Below, piece by piece: positions 26,701-34,825 of a stretch of DNA of 64,000 nt; the stretch's first letter is position 1; each line of letters starts with the position of its first letter. The DNA is from Xanthobacter autotrophicus Py2 (GTDB lineage Bacteria > Pseudomonadota > Alphaproteobacteria > Rhizobiales > Xanthobacteraceae): assembly GCA_000017645.1 (NCBI GenBank), contig CP000781.1:3769501-3833500 (forward strand). The letters run 5' to 3'. A program made the position numbers and the translations under genes. The notes under the pieces are model-generated. The model made no database searches. It had not been told where the DNA came from and saw only the letters and a program-made list of their open reading frames with translations.

Positions 26701-26916
26701 CTGCCGCTCATGAGCGGGGCCGAGGTGCCGGGCAAGGAGATCCTTCATCCCGTCGCCATCACCATTTTCGGCGGCCTGGTCAGCGCCACGCTGCTCGACG
26801 CCGTTCTCACCCCCGTCCTCGTCCTGCGCCATGGCCGCCGCCCGCTGGAGCGGCTGGTGGCGGCGGCGCGGGAGACGGCCCCCACCCCTGCCGCCGTCCG
26901 CGCGGACGCCTTCTGA
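23785..26916 (+). CDS. Heavy-metal RND efflux pump (CusA/CzcA family)
   Basis: A 1043-residue inner-membrane proton-driven exporter of the HME-RND class. N-terminal helix, two large periplasmic loops and about twelve membrane helices are visible. The charged segment of helix 4 reads AIGELVDDAVVDVEN, in place of the CusA (copper) and CzcA (Zn/Co/Cd) versions, so the substrate cannot be assigned from the copper or zinc signature; nickel or a related ion is a possibility given the RcnR/RcnA genes upstream. It lies nine bases after the adaptor gene. No outer-membrane factor gene follows in the window. Confidence 0.9.
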   Translation: MFTFLVTQSLNNRLLVLALSLALVLTGTYAVTRLPVDVLPDLNRPTVTIMSEAEGLAPAEVEQLVTFPLETAMNGLPGLIRLRSVSGVGLSVLYVEFDFGTDIFRDRQQVAERLALVRDRLPANVSPQMGPISSIMGQILMFAVTSDTASPMAVREAADFIIRPRLLAIPGIAQVIPMGGEVRQFRVSPDPAAMRALGISVDVLEQAVAQFGTNSGGGFADHGGREFLIRNIGRTLSLDDLKGLVLPRPGGGTVFLHQVAQVDYAARLKRGDAGYMGRPAVIVSVEKQPEVDTIALTRAVEDAVNDLNRTLPDGIRISPSVFRQADFISASIGNVEKVLLEAMAVVAVVLFAFLLNWRTTFISLTAIPVSILATAIVFHAFGLSINTMTLGGLAIAIGELVDDAVVDVENIFRRLRENAAAAAPQPVFDVVVAASREVRSGIVYATAIIVLVFVPLFALPGIEGRLFAPLGQAYIVSILASLATSLTLTPVLAFYLLPALSRHRERESVLVRVLKRGYAGLLAAAFRHPRLVTGAAALLFVSAVAAAVGLPRAFLPPFNEGSLTISMSFRPGLSLAESHRMGLVAEQLILEVPEVKAVGRRTGRAELDEHAEGVHASEIEVDLRPSARSRAEVTADIRDRLSVLPAAFNVGQPISHRLDHMLSGVRAEIALKLFGDDLDTLRTTAEDLRARLVGIPGLTDLQVERQVRVPEVTVRVDYGRAALYGLQPAQVTDALERLSNGRVVSRLVDGARRFDVVVRLPDTARTTQGLSDLLIETPSGWVPLSEVAEVKETDGPNQILREGGRRRIVVLANTSGGRDVAAVVADMRGVIAAAALPAGVSAGLEGTFAAQEESMRTIGGLSAVSALLVFTLLYSRYRSALFAAIIMGSVPLALIGAVGALWIAGQPLSVASMIGFVTLTGIAARNGILKISHIINLAIAEGMAFGPALVMRGSLERLTPVLMTAASAGIALLPLMSGAEVPGKEILHPVAITIFGGLVSATLLDAVLTPVLVLRHGRRPLERLVAAARETAPTPAAVRADAF

Positions 26917-26928
26917 CCGGAGCCTGCC

Positions 26929-27303
26929 ATGATCTTTCGCCGTCTTCTGCTGGCCGTCCTCAGTCTCCCGCTGCTCGCCTTGCCTGCTCTCGCCCATGAG
27001 CCCGGCGCGGGGGCGAACGGCGGGGTGCGGGTGGATGCCGGCCATTACCACGCGGAGCTGTTGGCCGACGGCACGCCCGCCGTCTCCCTCTATCTCAGCG
27101 ACGGCGCCGACAAGCCGGTTGCGGCGGACGGATTCAAGGCCAACGCCATCCTCGTGGTGGACGGCAAGGCCCAGCGCTTTGCCCTCTCGCCCGCCGGCGG
27201 CAACCGGCTTGCCGGGACGGCACCGGTCGCCATCCCAAAGGGCGTGAAGGGCGTGGTCCAGATTTCCGCGCCCGACGGTGCCTCCGCGCAGGCCAAATAC
27301 TGA
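26929..27303 (+). CDS. Small periplasmic protein of the RND/copper cluster
   Basis: A 124-residue exported protein: signal peptide MIFRRLLLAVLSLPLLALPALA, then a His-containing mature start (HEPGAGANGGVRVDAGHYH) and a beta-rich domain. Similar short proteins occur beside heavy-metal RND pumps; function unknown. It is 12 bases after the pump gene and about 60 before the multicopper oxidase, so it belongs to the same operon. Confidence 0.75.
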   Translation: MIFRRLLLAVLSLPLLALPALAHEPGAGANGGVRVDAGHYHAELLADGTPAVSLYLSDGADKPVAADGFKANAILVVDGKAQRFALSPAGGNRLAGTAPVAIPKGVKGVVQISAPDGASAQAKY

Positions 27304-27364
27304 AGACCGACCGCCCCCCTTCGCTTCGCCCCGTCTGCCCGGCGACGAGCCAAAGAGACCGACC

Positions 27365-28915
27365 ATGACCCGACCCATGTTCCAGTCCGCTCCCTCGCGC
27401 CGCACCGTCCTTGCCGGCGGCGCGGCACTCGGCGCCCTCGCCCTTTCCGGCGGCTGGCAGCGCGCCCTTGCCGCCCCGCTGCTCACGGTGGAAAGCCTGA
27501 CCCTCGACGTGAACGGCAAGGCGGCGAAGGTCTTCGCCGTGAAGGGCCCTTCCGGCGAAGGCCTGTTCGCGAAAGAAGGCGACCGGCTCACCGGCGCGGT
27601 GCTCAACGCCTCGCAGAGCCCGGCGGTGATGCACTGGCACGGCCAGATCTTTGCCCCGCCGGACCAGGACCGCGCCCGCCCCAATGGCGGCGAGCTTGCC
27701 CCCGGGGGCATTGATCAGGTGGATTTCCGGCTCACCCCGGGCACCCACTGGATGCACTCCCACACCTTGAGCGAGCAGCAATTGCTCGCCGCGCCGCTGG
27801 TCACCCGCGAGGCGGATGCGGGCGATGTCCAGGACGTGGTGGTGATGCTGCACGATTTCTCCTTCCGCAGCCCGGAGGAGATCCTGGCCGAGCTCGGCGG
27901 CGCGAACACGCACGGCGGCCACGGTGGTCACGGCATGGGCCAGCAGATGCAAGGCATGCCGGGCATGGCGATGCCGGGAATGGACCATTCCGGCCACGGC
28001 ATGGGCGCAATGGGGGCAGGGCAGGGCGCTATGCCGGGCGGCGCCATGCACGGCGGGGGCATGCAGGGAGGCGGCATGCCAGGTGGCGGCATGCCGGGCG
28101 GCGGCATGATGGTGCACGCCAATGATGTTGCCTACGACGCCTTCCTCGCCAACCGCCGCACCCTCGCCGATCCCGATGTGGTGCAGGTGGAGAAGGGCGG
28201 CCGGGTGCGGCTGCGCATCATCAATGGCGGCACTGCCACCGCCTTCTTCATCACCGTGCCCGGCCTGAAGGCGACCTGCATCGCCGTCGACGGTACGCCT
28301 TGCGTCCCGTTGGCGGCGGATGCCTTTCCGCTCGCCCAGGGCCAGCGCATCGACCTCCTCGCGGAGATCCCCGCGAGCGGCGGCGCCTTTCCGGTGCTGG
28401 CGCAGGTGGAAGCCTCACCCCGCCGCACCGGCCTCGTGCTCGCGACAGCGGGCGCTGCCATCGCCCGTGTTGGGGAGATGGCCGACAGGCCGCAGGGCCT
28501 TCTCGACCTCGCTTTCGAGGGGCAGCTTTCCGCCTTGAAGCCTCTCGCGGTGCGGCGGGCGGACAAGGTCTTCCCCATCATGCTGGGGGAAGAGCCAGGC
28601 TACCGCTGGACCATCAACGGGCGCATCCATGGGGAGGACGTGCCCTTCAGCGTGCAGCAGGGCGAGCGGGTGGAGATGACCTTCCTGAACCCCACCGGCA
28701 TGAGCCATCCCATGCACCTGCACGGTCATCACTTCCAGGTGGTGGGCATCGGCGGGCGCCGTTTTTCAGGGGCGCTGCGCGACACAGTGATGGTGCCACC
28801 GCACACGCCGGTGACCATCGCCTTCGATGCGGGGCAGAAGGGCGAGTGGTTCCTGCACTGCCACCACCTCTACCACATGGCCACCGGCATGATGGCCGTG
28901 GTGAAGGTGACCTGA
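27365..28915 (+). CDS. Multicopper oxidase with Met/Gly-rich insert
   Basis: A 516-residue exported enzyme of the copper-oxidase family, likely oxidising Cu(I) or an organic substrate in the periplasm. The N-terminus carries a twin-arginine signal (SRRTVLAGGAALGALALSG), fitting folded export with copper. Copper ligands are visible in MHWHGQ, MHSHTLS, HPMHLHGHHFQV and WFLHCHHLYHMATGMM. A Met/Gly/His-rich insert at about residues 180-260 (GGHGMGQQMQGMPGMAMPG and repeats of GGGM) would bind copper as in CueO-type oxidases. It closes the metal-efflux block; ATG at 27365 is chosen, since upstream residues look non-coding. Confidence 0.9.
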   Translation: MTRPMFQSAPSRRTVLAGGAALGALALSGGWQRALAAPLLTVESLTLDVNGKAAKVFAVKGPSGEGLFAKEGDRLTGAVLNASQSPAVMHWHGQIFAPPDQDRARPNGGELAPGGIDQVDFRLTPGTHWMHSHTLSEQQLLAAPLVTREADAGDVQDVVVMLHDFSFRSPEEILAELGGANTHGGHGGHGMGQQMQGMPGMAMPGMDHSGHGMGAMGAGQGAMPGGAMHGGGMQGGGMPGGGMPGGGMMVHANDVAYDAFLANRRTLADPDVVQVEKGGRVRLRIINGGTATAFFITVPGLKATCIAVDGTPCVPLAADAFPLAQGQRIDLLAEIPASGGAFPVLAQVEASPRRTGLVLATAGAAIARVGEMADRPQGLLDLAFEGQLSALKPLAVRRADKVFPIMLGEEPGYRWTINGRIHGEDVPFSVQQGERVEMTFLNPTGMSHPMHLHGHHFQVVGIGGRRFSGALRDTVMVPPHTPVTIAFDAGQKGEWFLHCHHLYHMATGMMAVVKVT

Positions 28916-29224
28916 TGCCGAAGGCGGAGGGCAAAAGGCGGTTCCAACTCACCATGGGTCATCAGAGGCGGCCGATCCCTGCTCCGTGGCCGTCCCCGGC
29001 CCGGGAACGGAGGGTGCGCCGGTGCCGGTCAGGGGCATGCCCCACCGTCACCGCTTCCCCTTCAGCGCGTCACGGAGGCGCGCGGAGGTTCCCGGCTTTG
29101 GTGCATGGCGGGTTGTGCGCACCGAAGGCCTGAGCTTGCCAGTTGAGCCGTGCGACGGCATGTTCGGCCCGGCGAGATGTTCAGCGGGTGGATGTTGGGG
29201 TATTTTCTCGTCGAGCAATAGGAC
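28916..29224. other. Intergenic region after the multicopper oxidase
   Basis: About 310 bases. No convincing gene or hairpin terminator is visible. The last 60 bases are AT-richer, with GAGCAATAGGAC directly before the next start, so the promoter and ribosome site of the YkuD-fold gene lie here. Confidence 0.4.
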
Positions 29225-29953
29225 ATGGGACACTCAAAAATCATGATCATGGACGGTCAGAACGCCGCGGGTAGCGAAATTGACGAGGTCGCCGTGCCTG
29301 GGCATCGGTCGGGGACTCTCAATCGCCGGTCGTTTTTGTTCGGCTCCGCCATCGGTCTCGGCGCGCTCGGGCTGGCCGGTTGCTCGACGTCCGACGGTAT
29401 CAGCCTCGCCGAGGCACAGCAGATCTACGGGCCGGTGCCCACCGAGAAATTCCCAATTCCGGCGGTCGACCTCAGCAAGGTCAATCCCAAGTATTTTCGC
29501 CGCACCGTGAGCTACGAATCCAAGGAAGCCCCCGGTACGATCATCGTCGATCCCGGCAATTATTACGTCTACCGCATCGAGGACGGCGGATCCGCCACCC
29601 GCTATGGCGCCAATGTCGGTCGCGCCGGGTTCCTGTGGAGCGGTGATGCCTATGTCGGTCGCAAAAGCGAATGGGCGACTTGGACGCCGCCCAAGGAGAT
29701 GATCCAGCGCCAGCCCGAGGCGGCCAAATACGCCCGCGGCATGCCGGGCGGGCTGGACAATCCACTCGGCGCCCGCACGCTTCATCTCTACCAGAACGGC
29801 ACGTACACGCTGTACACGATCTACGCCACCAGCGATCCCGAGTCGATCGGCTCGGGCGTCACCAGCGGCTGCGTTGGCCTGCTCAGCCAGGACATGATCG
29901 AGCTTTACGCACGAACCCCCGTCAAAACCAAGGTCGTCGTGCTGCCGGCATAG
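29225..29953 (+). CDS. YkuD (L,D-transpeptidase-fold) protein with altered active site
   Basis: A 242-residue exported protein. The N-terminus has a twin-arginine-like leader (NRRSFLFGSAIGLGALGLAG) ending in a Cys (LAGC), so it could be a lipoprotein. The YkuD domain spans about residues 85-240, with the catalytic Cys216 in SGCVGL. In active L,D-transpeptidases of this group the segments are IHGTxxPWSIG and SGCIRL; here the expected His is Tyr200 (IYATSDPESIG) and the conserved Arg after the Cys is Gly218. The fold is clear, but normal crosslinking activity is doubtful. Confidence 0.82.
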   Translation: MGHSKIMIMDGQNAAGSEIDEVAVPGHRSGTLNRRSFLFGSAIGLGALGLAGCSTSDGISLAEAQQIYGPVPTEKFPIPAVDLSKVNPKYFRRTVSYESKEAPGTIIVDPGNYYVYRIEDGGSATRYGANVGRAGFLWSGDAYVGRKSEWATWTPPKEMIQRQPEAAKYARGMPGGLDNPLGARTLHLYQNGTYTLYTIYATSDPESIGSGVTSGCVGLLSQDMIELYARTPVKTKVVVLPA

Positions 29954-30421
29954 CAACGGCCGGTTAAGGGTGCTGGTGGCGCTGATGCGGCTGGCGCCAA
30001 GATCTGGGGCGGTGTCAGAATTTGGGCGGTGTGGAGGGGTTTCGGCAGGCTTCGGCGTCGTGAAGTCCCTCATTCCGGCCTTGATGATCCATGGCAGGTC
30101 GGATTTTGGTTAGGCCGACCCTGCTGGCGCGACACGCTGCCTGCGTCGTGTGAGCCGCGGCGGGGGAGAGACCAGCGCCGTCGGCGACCTGCATTCGGGC
30201 ACACAGGCGGGAGCGTTCCCTTCCCGCGCGGGTCCGGTGATTGCGTAGGTTTGCGCAGCGGTCCCGGTGGTACGCGTGCCGGGAAGCTGAAACGCGTCGC
30301 TCAGGCCGTCGATCATCGGGAACTGAAAATAGCCTCGCTTCATGCTGCGGGCCGTCTGTCGTTCGTGGCGCAGCAGGCGGGTACAGTGGCGCTCGTTCGA
30401 CGATTCCCGAGGGTATGAACC
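29954..30421. other. Intergenic region with gene remnant
   Basis: About 470 bases between two plus-strand genes. The right half contains, on the minus strand, a recognisable fragment of a DUF1254-type protein (listed separately). The left half shows nothing recognisable. A GAGGG ribosome site for the cytochrome gene lies at the right edge. Confidence 0.5.
30190..30343 (-). pseudogene. Remnant of a DUF1254-domain protein
   Basis: Reading the minus strand from 30343, the first residues (MKRGYFQFPMIDGLSDAF, then LPGTRTTGTAAQTYAITGP) match the conserved core of DUF1254/DUF1214 proteins, which normally run to about 450 residues. After about 40 residues the frame turns into unrelated sequence, so this is a decayed piece. 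No corresponding N- or C-terminal part is visible nearby. Confidence 0.55.
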
Positions 30422-32767
30422 ATGTCCTTCCGCCGGTTGATTGGCGCCTGTGTCTCAGCGCTCGCTGCCGGCATCCTTTCCGCCGGGGTGATCGCGCTGG
30501 CAGCCGAATTCTCCTCGCAGCGCCCGGGACAGGCGCTCGGGCCCGGCGGGATCGGCGCGTTGACAGACCAGGCGCCAACGGGCTTCGTCGGCTCCGCAGC
30601 CTGCGCGGACTGCCATGGGGCACAAACCCGCGCCTGGCTCTCCTCCCAGCATGCCCATGCCATGGCCCGCGCCGAACCGCAGACGGTGCTTGGCAATTTC
30701 GACGACGCCCGCGTCTCGCACCAGGGCAGTTCGGCGCGCTTCTTCCGCGACGGATCGCGCTACATGGTCGAGACCGAGGGCGCCGACGGCAAGTCCGCCG
30801 CGTTCGAGATCACCGATACGTTCGGCGTCCACCCTCTGCAGCAGTATCTCGTGACCTTTCCGGACGGGCGCCGCCAGGCACTGCCGTTCGCCTATGACAC
30901 CCAGCCGGCCGCCGAGGGCGGACAACGCTGGTTTCATCTTTATCCGGACCAGATGATCGCATCCACGGACATCCTGCACTGGACCGGGTTGCAGCAGAAC
31001 TGGAACTTCATGTGCGCCGAATGTCACTCGACGGCGCTCCGCAAGAATTATGATCCGGCTGCGAACCGCTTCGACACGCGCTTCTCCGAGATCAGCGTCG
31101 GCTGCGAGGCCTGTCACGGTCCGGCAGGGCGCCATGTGGAATGGGCCCGGGGCCCTCGCGACCGCGAGGCGCCGAACAAGGGCTTTGCCTCGGTTGCCGC
31201 CCTTCGCCCGCCGGCGGACTGGACCATCGACCCGGCCACCGGCAGCCCGGCCCACGGCGTGTCACGGCCTGCAGGCGATGTCGTGGAGACTTGCGCCCGC
31301 TGCCATGCCCGTCGCAGCATCCTCTCGGAGGACTGGCGCCCCGGCCAGCCCCTGACGCAGACCCACCTGCCGACCTTCCTGTCCGAAGGCCTGTTCGAGG
31401 CGGACGGCACCATGCGGGATGAGGTCTTCAACGACCATTCCTTCAAGCAGAGCCTGATGTATGCCCGGGGTGTCACCTGCGGCGACTGCCACGAGCCGCA
31501 TTCGGCCGCCCTGCGTGCGCCAGGCAGCGCGGTCTGCGCCCAATGCCACCTGCCGGAAAAGTTCGCGTCCGAGGCACACACGGGCCACGCGCCGGGACCG
31601 AAGGCTCCGGATTGCATCTCCTGCCACATGCCGGCGCGCACCTACATGGTGGTGGACAAGAGGCACGACCACTCCTTCCGCATTCCCCGCCCCGATGTTT
31701 CGGCGCAGCTCGGCATGCCGAACGCCTGCAACGACTGCCACAAGGACCAGTCGGCGAATTGGGCGGCCGAGGCCATCGCGCGCTGGCATGGGCCCGAGCG
31801 CAAGGGCTTCCAGGATTGGGCCGCGGCGCTCCACGACGCGCGCGGCGGCGATCCCGCGGCCCGCGAGGCGCTGATCCGGCTCGCCACGACGCCGGCGACG
31901 CCCGCCATCGTTCGCGCCACGGCGGTGAACGAGCTGCGGGGCTTCCCCTCCATCGCGACCGACGCTGCGATGCAGAAGGCGCTGTCCGATCCCGATCCGC
32001 TGGTGCGCATCGCTGCCGTGGAGAGCGCCGCCGGACTGCCCCTCGAGACGCGCTGGCGGCGGCTCGCGCCGCTGCTGATCGATCCGGTTGCCGGCGTCCG
32101 CATCGAGGCGGCGAACCAGCTTGCGGACCAGCCGCTGGCGGCGCTTTCAGCCGCCGACCGGGACCGGCTCAGCACAGCGTTCAGGGAATATGAGGCGGCG
32201 CAGCGCCTCAACGCGGACCGGCCGGAGGCGCGCTCCAATCTGGGCGGTTTTCTGCTGCGCCGTGGCGACGTGGCGGGGGCCGAGGCCCAGTACCGCGCCG
32301 GCCTGAAGCTTCAGCCGGACTTGCCGGCGCTCGCGGTCAATCTCGCCGATCTCTACCGCCTGACGGGCCGCGAGCGCGAGGCGCAGGATGTCCTGGAGCG
32401 GGCGATCAAGGCCAATCCCGATGCAGCGGCGCCAAGGCATGCGCTGGGGCTCGCGCTCATCCGCCAGAAGCGCTATGGCGAGGCCCTGAACGAGCTGAAG
32501 CGCGCCTATGAGCTGGCGCCGGACAACGCCCGCTATGCCTATGTCTACGCGGTGGCGCTTCAGTCCCTCGGGCGCGCGCAGGACAGCGCCGCAGTGACCC
32601 GCGATGCCCTAGCTCGCGTCCCCAATGATGTCGACCTGCTATCCCTGCAGCTGAACGAAGCCCTGCGCGCCGGCGATGTCGATCGCGCGCGGGAAGCCGT
32701 TTCGAAGCTCACGCTTCTGCGGCCGGATGACACCGAGATTGCGCGCCTGAATGCGCGCCTGCGCTGA
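30422..32767 (+). CDS. Octaheme cytochrome c with C-terminal TPR repeats
   Basis: A 781-residue exported electron-transfer protein. A signal peptide (1-28) precedes eight CxxCH heme sites: CADCH (about 61), CAECH (198), CEACH (228), CARCH (290), CGDCH (353), CAQCH (371), CISCH (398) and CNDCH (436). Residues 500-580 have HEAT-like repeats and about 590-781 have tetratricopeptide repeats (NLADLYRLTGREREAQDVLE). Multiheme-TPR fusions are known as putative periplasmic redox proteins, but the substrate is not predictable. No cytochrome maturation or quinol partner genes adjoin it. Confidence 0.88.
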   Translation: MSFRRLIGACVSALAAGILSAGVIALAAEFSSQRPGQALGPGGIGALTDQAPTGFVGSAACADCHGAQTRAWLSSQHAHAMARAEPQTVLGNFDDARVSHQGSSARFFRDGSRYMVETEGADGKSAAFEITDTFGVHPLQQYLVTFPDGRRQALPFAYDTQPAAEGGQRWFHLYPDQMIASTDILHWTGLQQNWNFMCAECHSTALRKNYDPAANRFDTRFSEISVGCEACHGPAGRHVEWARGPRDREAPNKGFASVAALRPPADWTIDPATGSPAHGVSRPAGDVVETCARCHARRSILSEDWRPGQPLTQTHLPTFLSEGLFEADGTMRDEVFNDHSFKQSLMYARGVTCGDCHEPHSAALRAPGSAVCAQCHLPEKFASEAHTGHAPGPKAPDCISCHMPARTYMVVDKRHDHSFRIPRPDVSAQLGMPNACNDCHKDQSANWAAEAIARWHGPERKGFQDWAAALHDARGGDPAAREALIRLATTPATPAIVRATAVNELRGFPSIATDAAMQKALSDPDPLVRIAAVESAAGLPLETRWRRLAPLLIDPVAGVRIEAANQLADQPLAALSAADRDRLSTAFREYEAAQRLNADRPEARSNLGGFLLRRGDVAGAEAQYRAGLKLQPDLPALAVNLADLYRLTGREREAQDVLERAIKANPDAAAPRHALGLALIRQKRYGEALNELKRAYELAPDNARYAYVYAVALQSLGRAQDSAAVTRDALARVPNDVDLLSLQLNEALRAGDVDRAREAVSKLTLLRPDDTEIARLNARLR

Positions 32768-32848
32768 CGCCACCCATCGTATGGATGGGGAAACGCCCGC
32801 CGCGCGCTGCCCGCCGCCCCAATACATCGGTGATGCCGACACGAAAAC

Positions 32849-32876
32849 GCCCCGGCACCTCAACAGGTGCCGGGGC
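32849..32876 (-). terminator. Rho-independent terminator of the sulfatase gene
   Basis: A perfect 12-base stem GCCCCGGCACCT / AGGTGCCGGGGC with a four-base loop, followed on the minus strand by a short T-run (positions 32847-32844). It lies 29 bases beyond the sulfatase stop codon. On the plus strand there is no T-run, though the hairpin may also aid the convergent cytochrome gene. Confidence 0.85.
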
Positions 32877-32904
32877 GCGATCGGCGTACCGCCTTGGCAG
32901 GCGC

Positions 32905-34485
32905 CTACTGGCCCCCGGCTACGTTCTTGAACTGCTCTTCGAGCTGGCTCTGGATCTGATCGATCGAGAAGCTCGCCGGGCGCTGCGCTGGCGGAAACTC
33001 CTTGAAGGTGCCCAGGAACTTCGCGACCCCAGCTTGGGCCGGCACGACCAGGTAGGCGCGGTCGAGCATCCAGTCGTAATAGGTGTTGGATGTGAGGTCG
33101 GCCCGCTCATAGGGATCGGAACGCAGGTCGAACATCTTGGGAAGACGCAGCTGCGTGAACGGCTCCGCCCAGACGCGCAGCGTGCCTGTCGCGCGCTGTT
33201 CAGAGAAGACCAGCTTCCAGTTCTCGTAGCGCATGGCCACGATCTGGCCGTCGTCGTTGAAGTAGATGAACTCCTTGCGGGCGCTCTTGTCGCTCTTTCC
33301 GGTGAGATAGTCGAGCTGGTTATAGCCGTCGAGATGGTTCTTGTACTGCTTGCCGGCAATGGTCGTGCCCTTGAGGAGACGTTCCTTGATGGTCGTGTCT
33401 CCCGCCGCGGCGAGCAGGGTGGGGAACCAGTCGAGGCCGGAGAAGATGCCGTTCGCGACCGAACCCGGCTGGATATGTCCCGGCCAGCGGATCAGGGCCG
33501 GAACGCGGAATGCGCCTTCCCAATTGGTGTTCTTCTCGCTGCGGAATGGCGTGGTGCCCGCATCCGGCCAGGAATTCTGGTGGGGGCCGTTGTCGGTGGT
33601 GTAGATGACGATGGTGTTGTCGGCCAGCTTGAGCTGGTCGATCTTGTCGAGGATCGTGCCGATCACCTTGTCGGTCTCGATCATGCCGTCGGCATATTCG
33701 GTCAGCGCGGTGAGACCGGGCTTGCTGCGGTTTTCAGCGCGGACATGAGTGCGGAAATGCATCCGCGTGGTGTTCATCCACACGAAGAAGGGCTTCTTGG
33801 CCGCCGCCTGTCGGTCGATGAAGTCGATGGCGGCCTTGGAGGTCTCGTCGTCCACCGTCTCCATGCGCTTGCGCGTCAGCGGGCCGGTGTCCTCGATCTT
33901 GCCGTCGGCCGAGCTCTTGATGACGCCGCGCGGGCCGAACTGCTTGCGGAAGGCGGGATCCTGCGGATAGTTGAAATTCTCCGGCTCCTCCTCCGCATTG
34001 AGGTGGTAGAGGTTGCCCATGAATTCGTCGAACCCGTGCGCGGTCGGCAGGAATTCGTCGCGGTCGCCGAGGTGGTTCTTGCCGAACTGGCCGGTGGCGT
34101 AGCCGAGGTCCTTCAGCGCGGAGGCCATGGTGACGTCGCTGGCCTGAAGGCCGAGATCGGCGCCGGGCAGGCCCACCTTTGACAGGCCCGTACGCAGGGT
34201 CGACTGGCCGGTGATGAAGGTCGAGCGGCCCGCCGTGCAGCTCTGCTCGGCATAATAGTCGGTGAACTTCAGGCCCTCGTTGGCGATCCTGTCGATGTTC
34301 GGCGTGCGATAGCCCATCAGGCCGAAGCTGTAGGTCGACAGATTGGTTTGCCCGATATCGTCACCGAAGATGACGAGAATGTTGGGCTTGGAGGTCGGTT
34401 GCTGCTGTGCGGCTGCCGGCGTGACGGCTGTCAACGTCGCGGTCGCCGTGAGCATGAATGCTCCCAGTAATCCTCGGATACACAT
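32905..34485 (-). CDS. Arylsulfatase (formylglycine-dependent sulfatase family)
   Basis: A 526-residue exported sulfatase that hydrolyses sulfate esters. A signal peptide (MCIRGLLGAFMLTATATLTA) precedes the alkaline-phosphatase-like domain. Metal-binding FGDDIGQTNL starts it, and SCTAGRSTFITGQ holds the Cys in the C-x-A-x-R context that must be converted to formylglycine by a maturase; no maturase gene is in the window. YTTDNGPHQNSWPD supplies further metal ligands. The ATG at 34485 has a GGGAGG ribosome site. It is followed by a strong terminator and is part of a minus-strand set with a HAD phosphatase upstream. Confidence 0.88.
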   Translation of the reverse strand: MCIRGLLGAFMLTATATLTAVTPAAAQQQPTSKPNILVIFGDDIGQTNLSTYSFGLMGYRTPNIDRIANEGLKFTDYYAEQSCTAGRSTFITGQSTLRTGLSKVGLPGADLGLQASDVTMASALKDLGYATGQFGKNHLGDRDEFLPTAHGFDEFMGNLYHLNAEEEPENFNYPQDPAFRKQFGPRGVIKSSADGKIEDTGPLTRKRMETVDDETSKAAIDFIDRQAAAKKPFFVWMNTTRMHFRTHVRAENRSKPGLTALTEYADGMIETDKVIGTILDKIDQLKLADNTIVIYTTDNGPHQNSWPDAGTTPFRSEKNTNWEGAFRVPALIRWPGHIQPGSVANGIFSGLDWFPTLLAAAGDTTIKERLLKGTTIAGKQYKNHLDGYNQLDYLTGKSDKSARKEFIYFNDDGQIVAMRYENWKLVFSEQRATGTLRVWAEPFTQLRLPKMFDLRSDPYERADLTSNTYYDWMLDRAYLVVPAQAGVAKFLGTFKEFPPAQRPASFSIDQIQSQLEEQFKNVAGGQ

Positions 34486-34825
34486 CCTCGCCTCCCATGA
34501 AAACTTGCGACGTATAGATACCGCTGAAGACGCCGCGATGACATGCTGCGCGCTGTTCCCGTCGATAAGGGGAAGCAACGGCCTCAATGCAGGGAAAGGA
34601 TCCTTTGGCAAAGATGCAAAAGCAAGACAGTTTTTAGCGATCTGAACTGAGGTACAATATTGATGTTCATGGCAGGGCTTGTGTTTATTGACCTGTTTGT
34701 GCGGCGCAGAAACGATTTCGGGCCTGAGGCGGAGCCGGCCGGGTCGCCCTGGCGGTCGATCAGAGCACCTCTGCCGCAGTGTTCGCCATGAGGGCGCCGC
34801 GGGGTGCCCTGTCGTTCCTTTCGTT
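34486..34825. other. Gap between HAD phosphatase and sulfatase genes
   Basis: About 340 bases with no convincing coding frame. Positions 34600-34700 are AT-rich (long A and T stretches), a plausible promoter for the sulfatase gene. I see no repeats or RNA gene. Confidence 0.4.
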
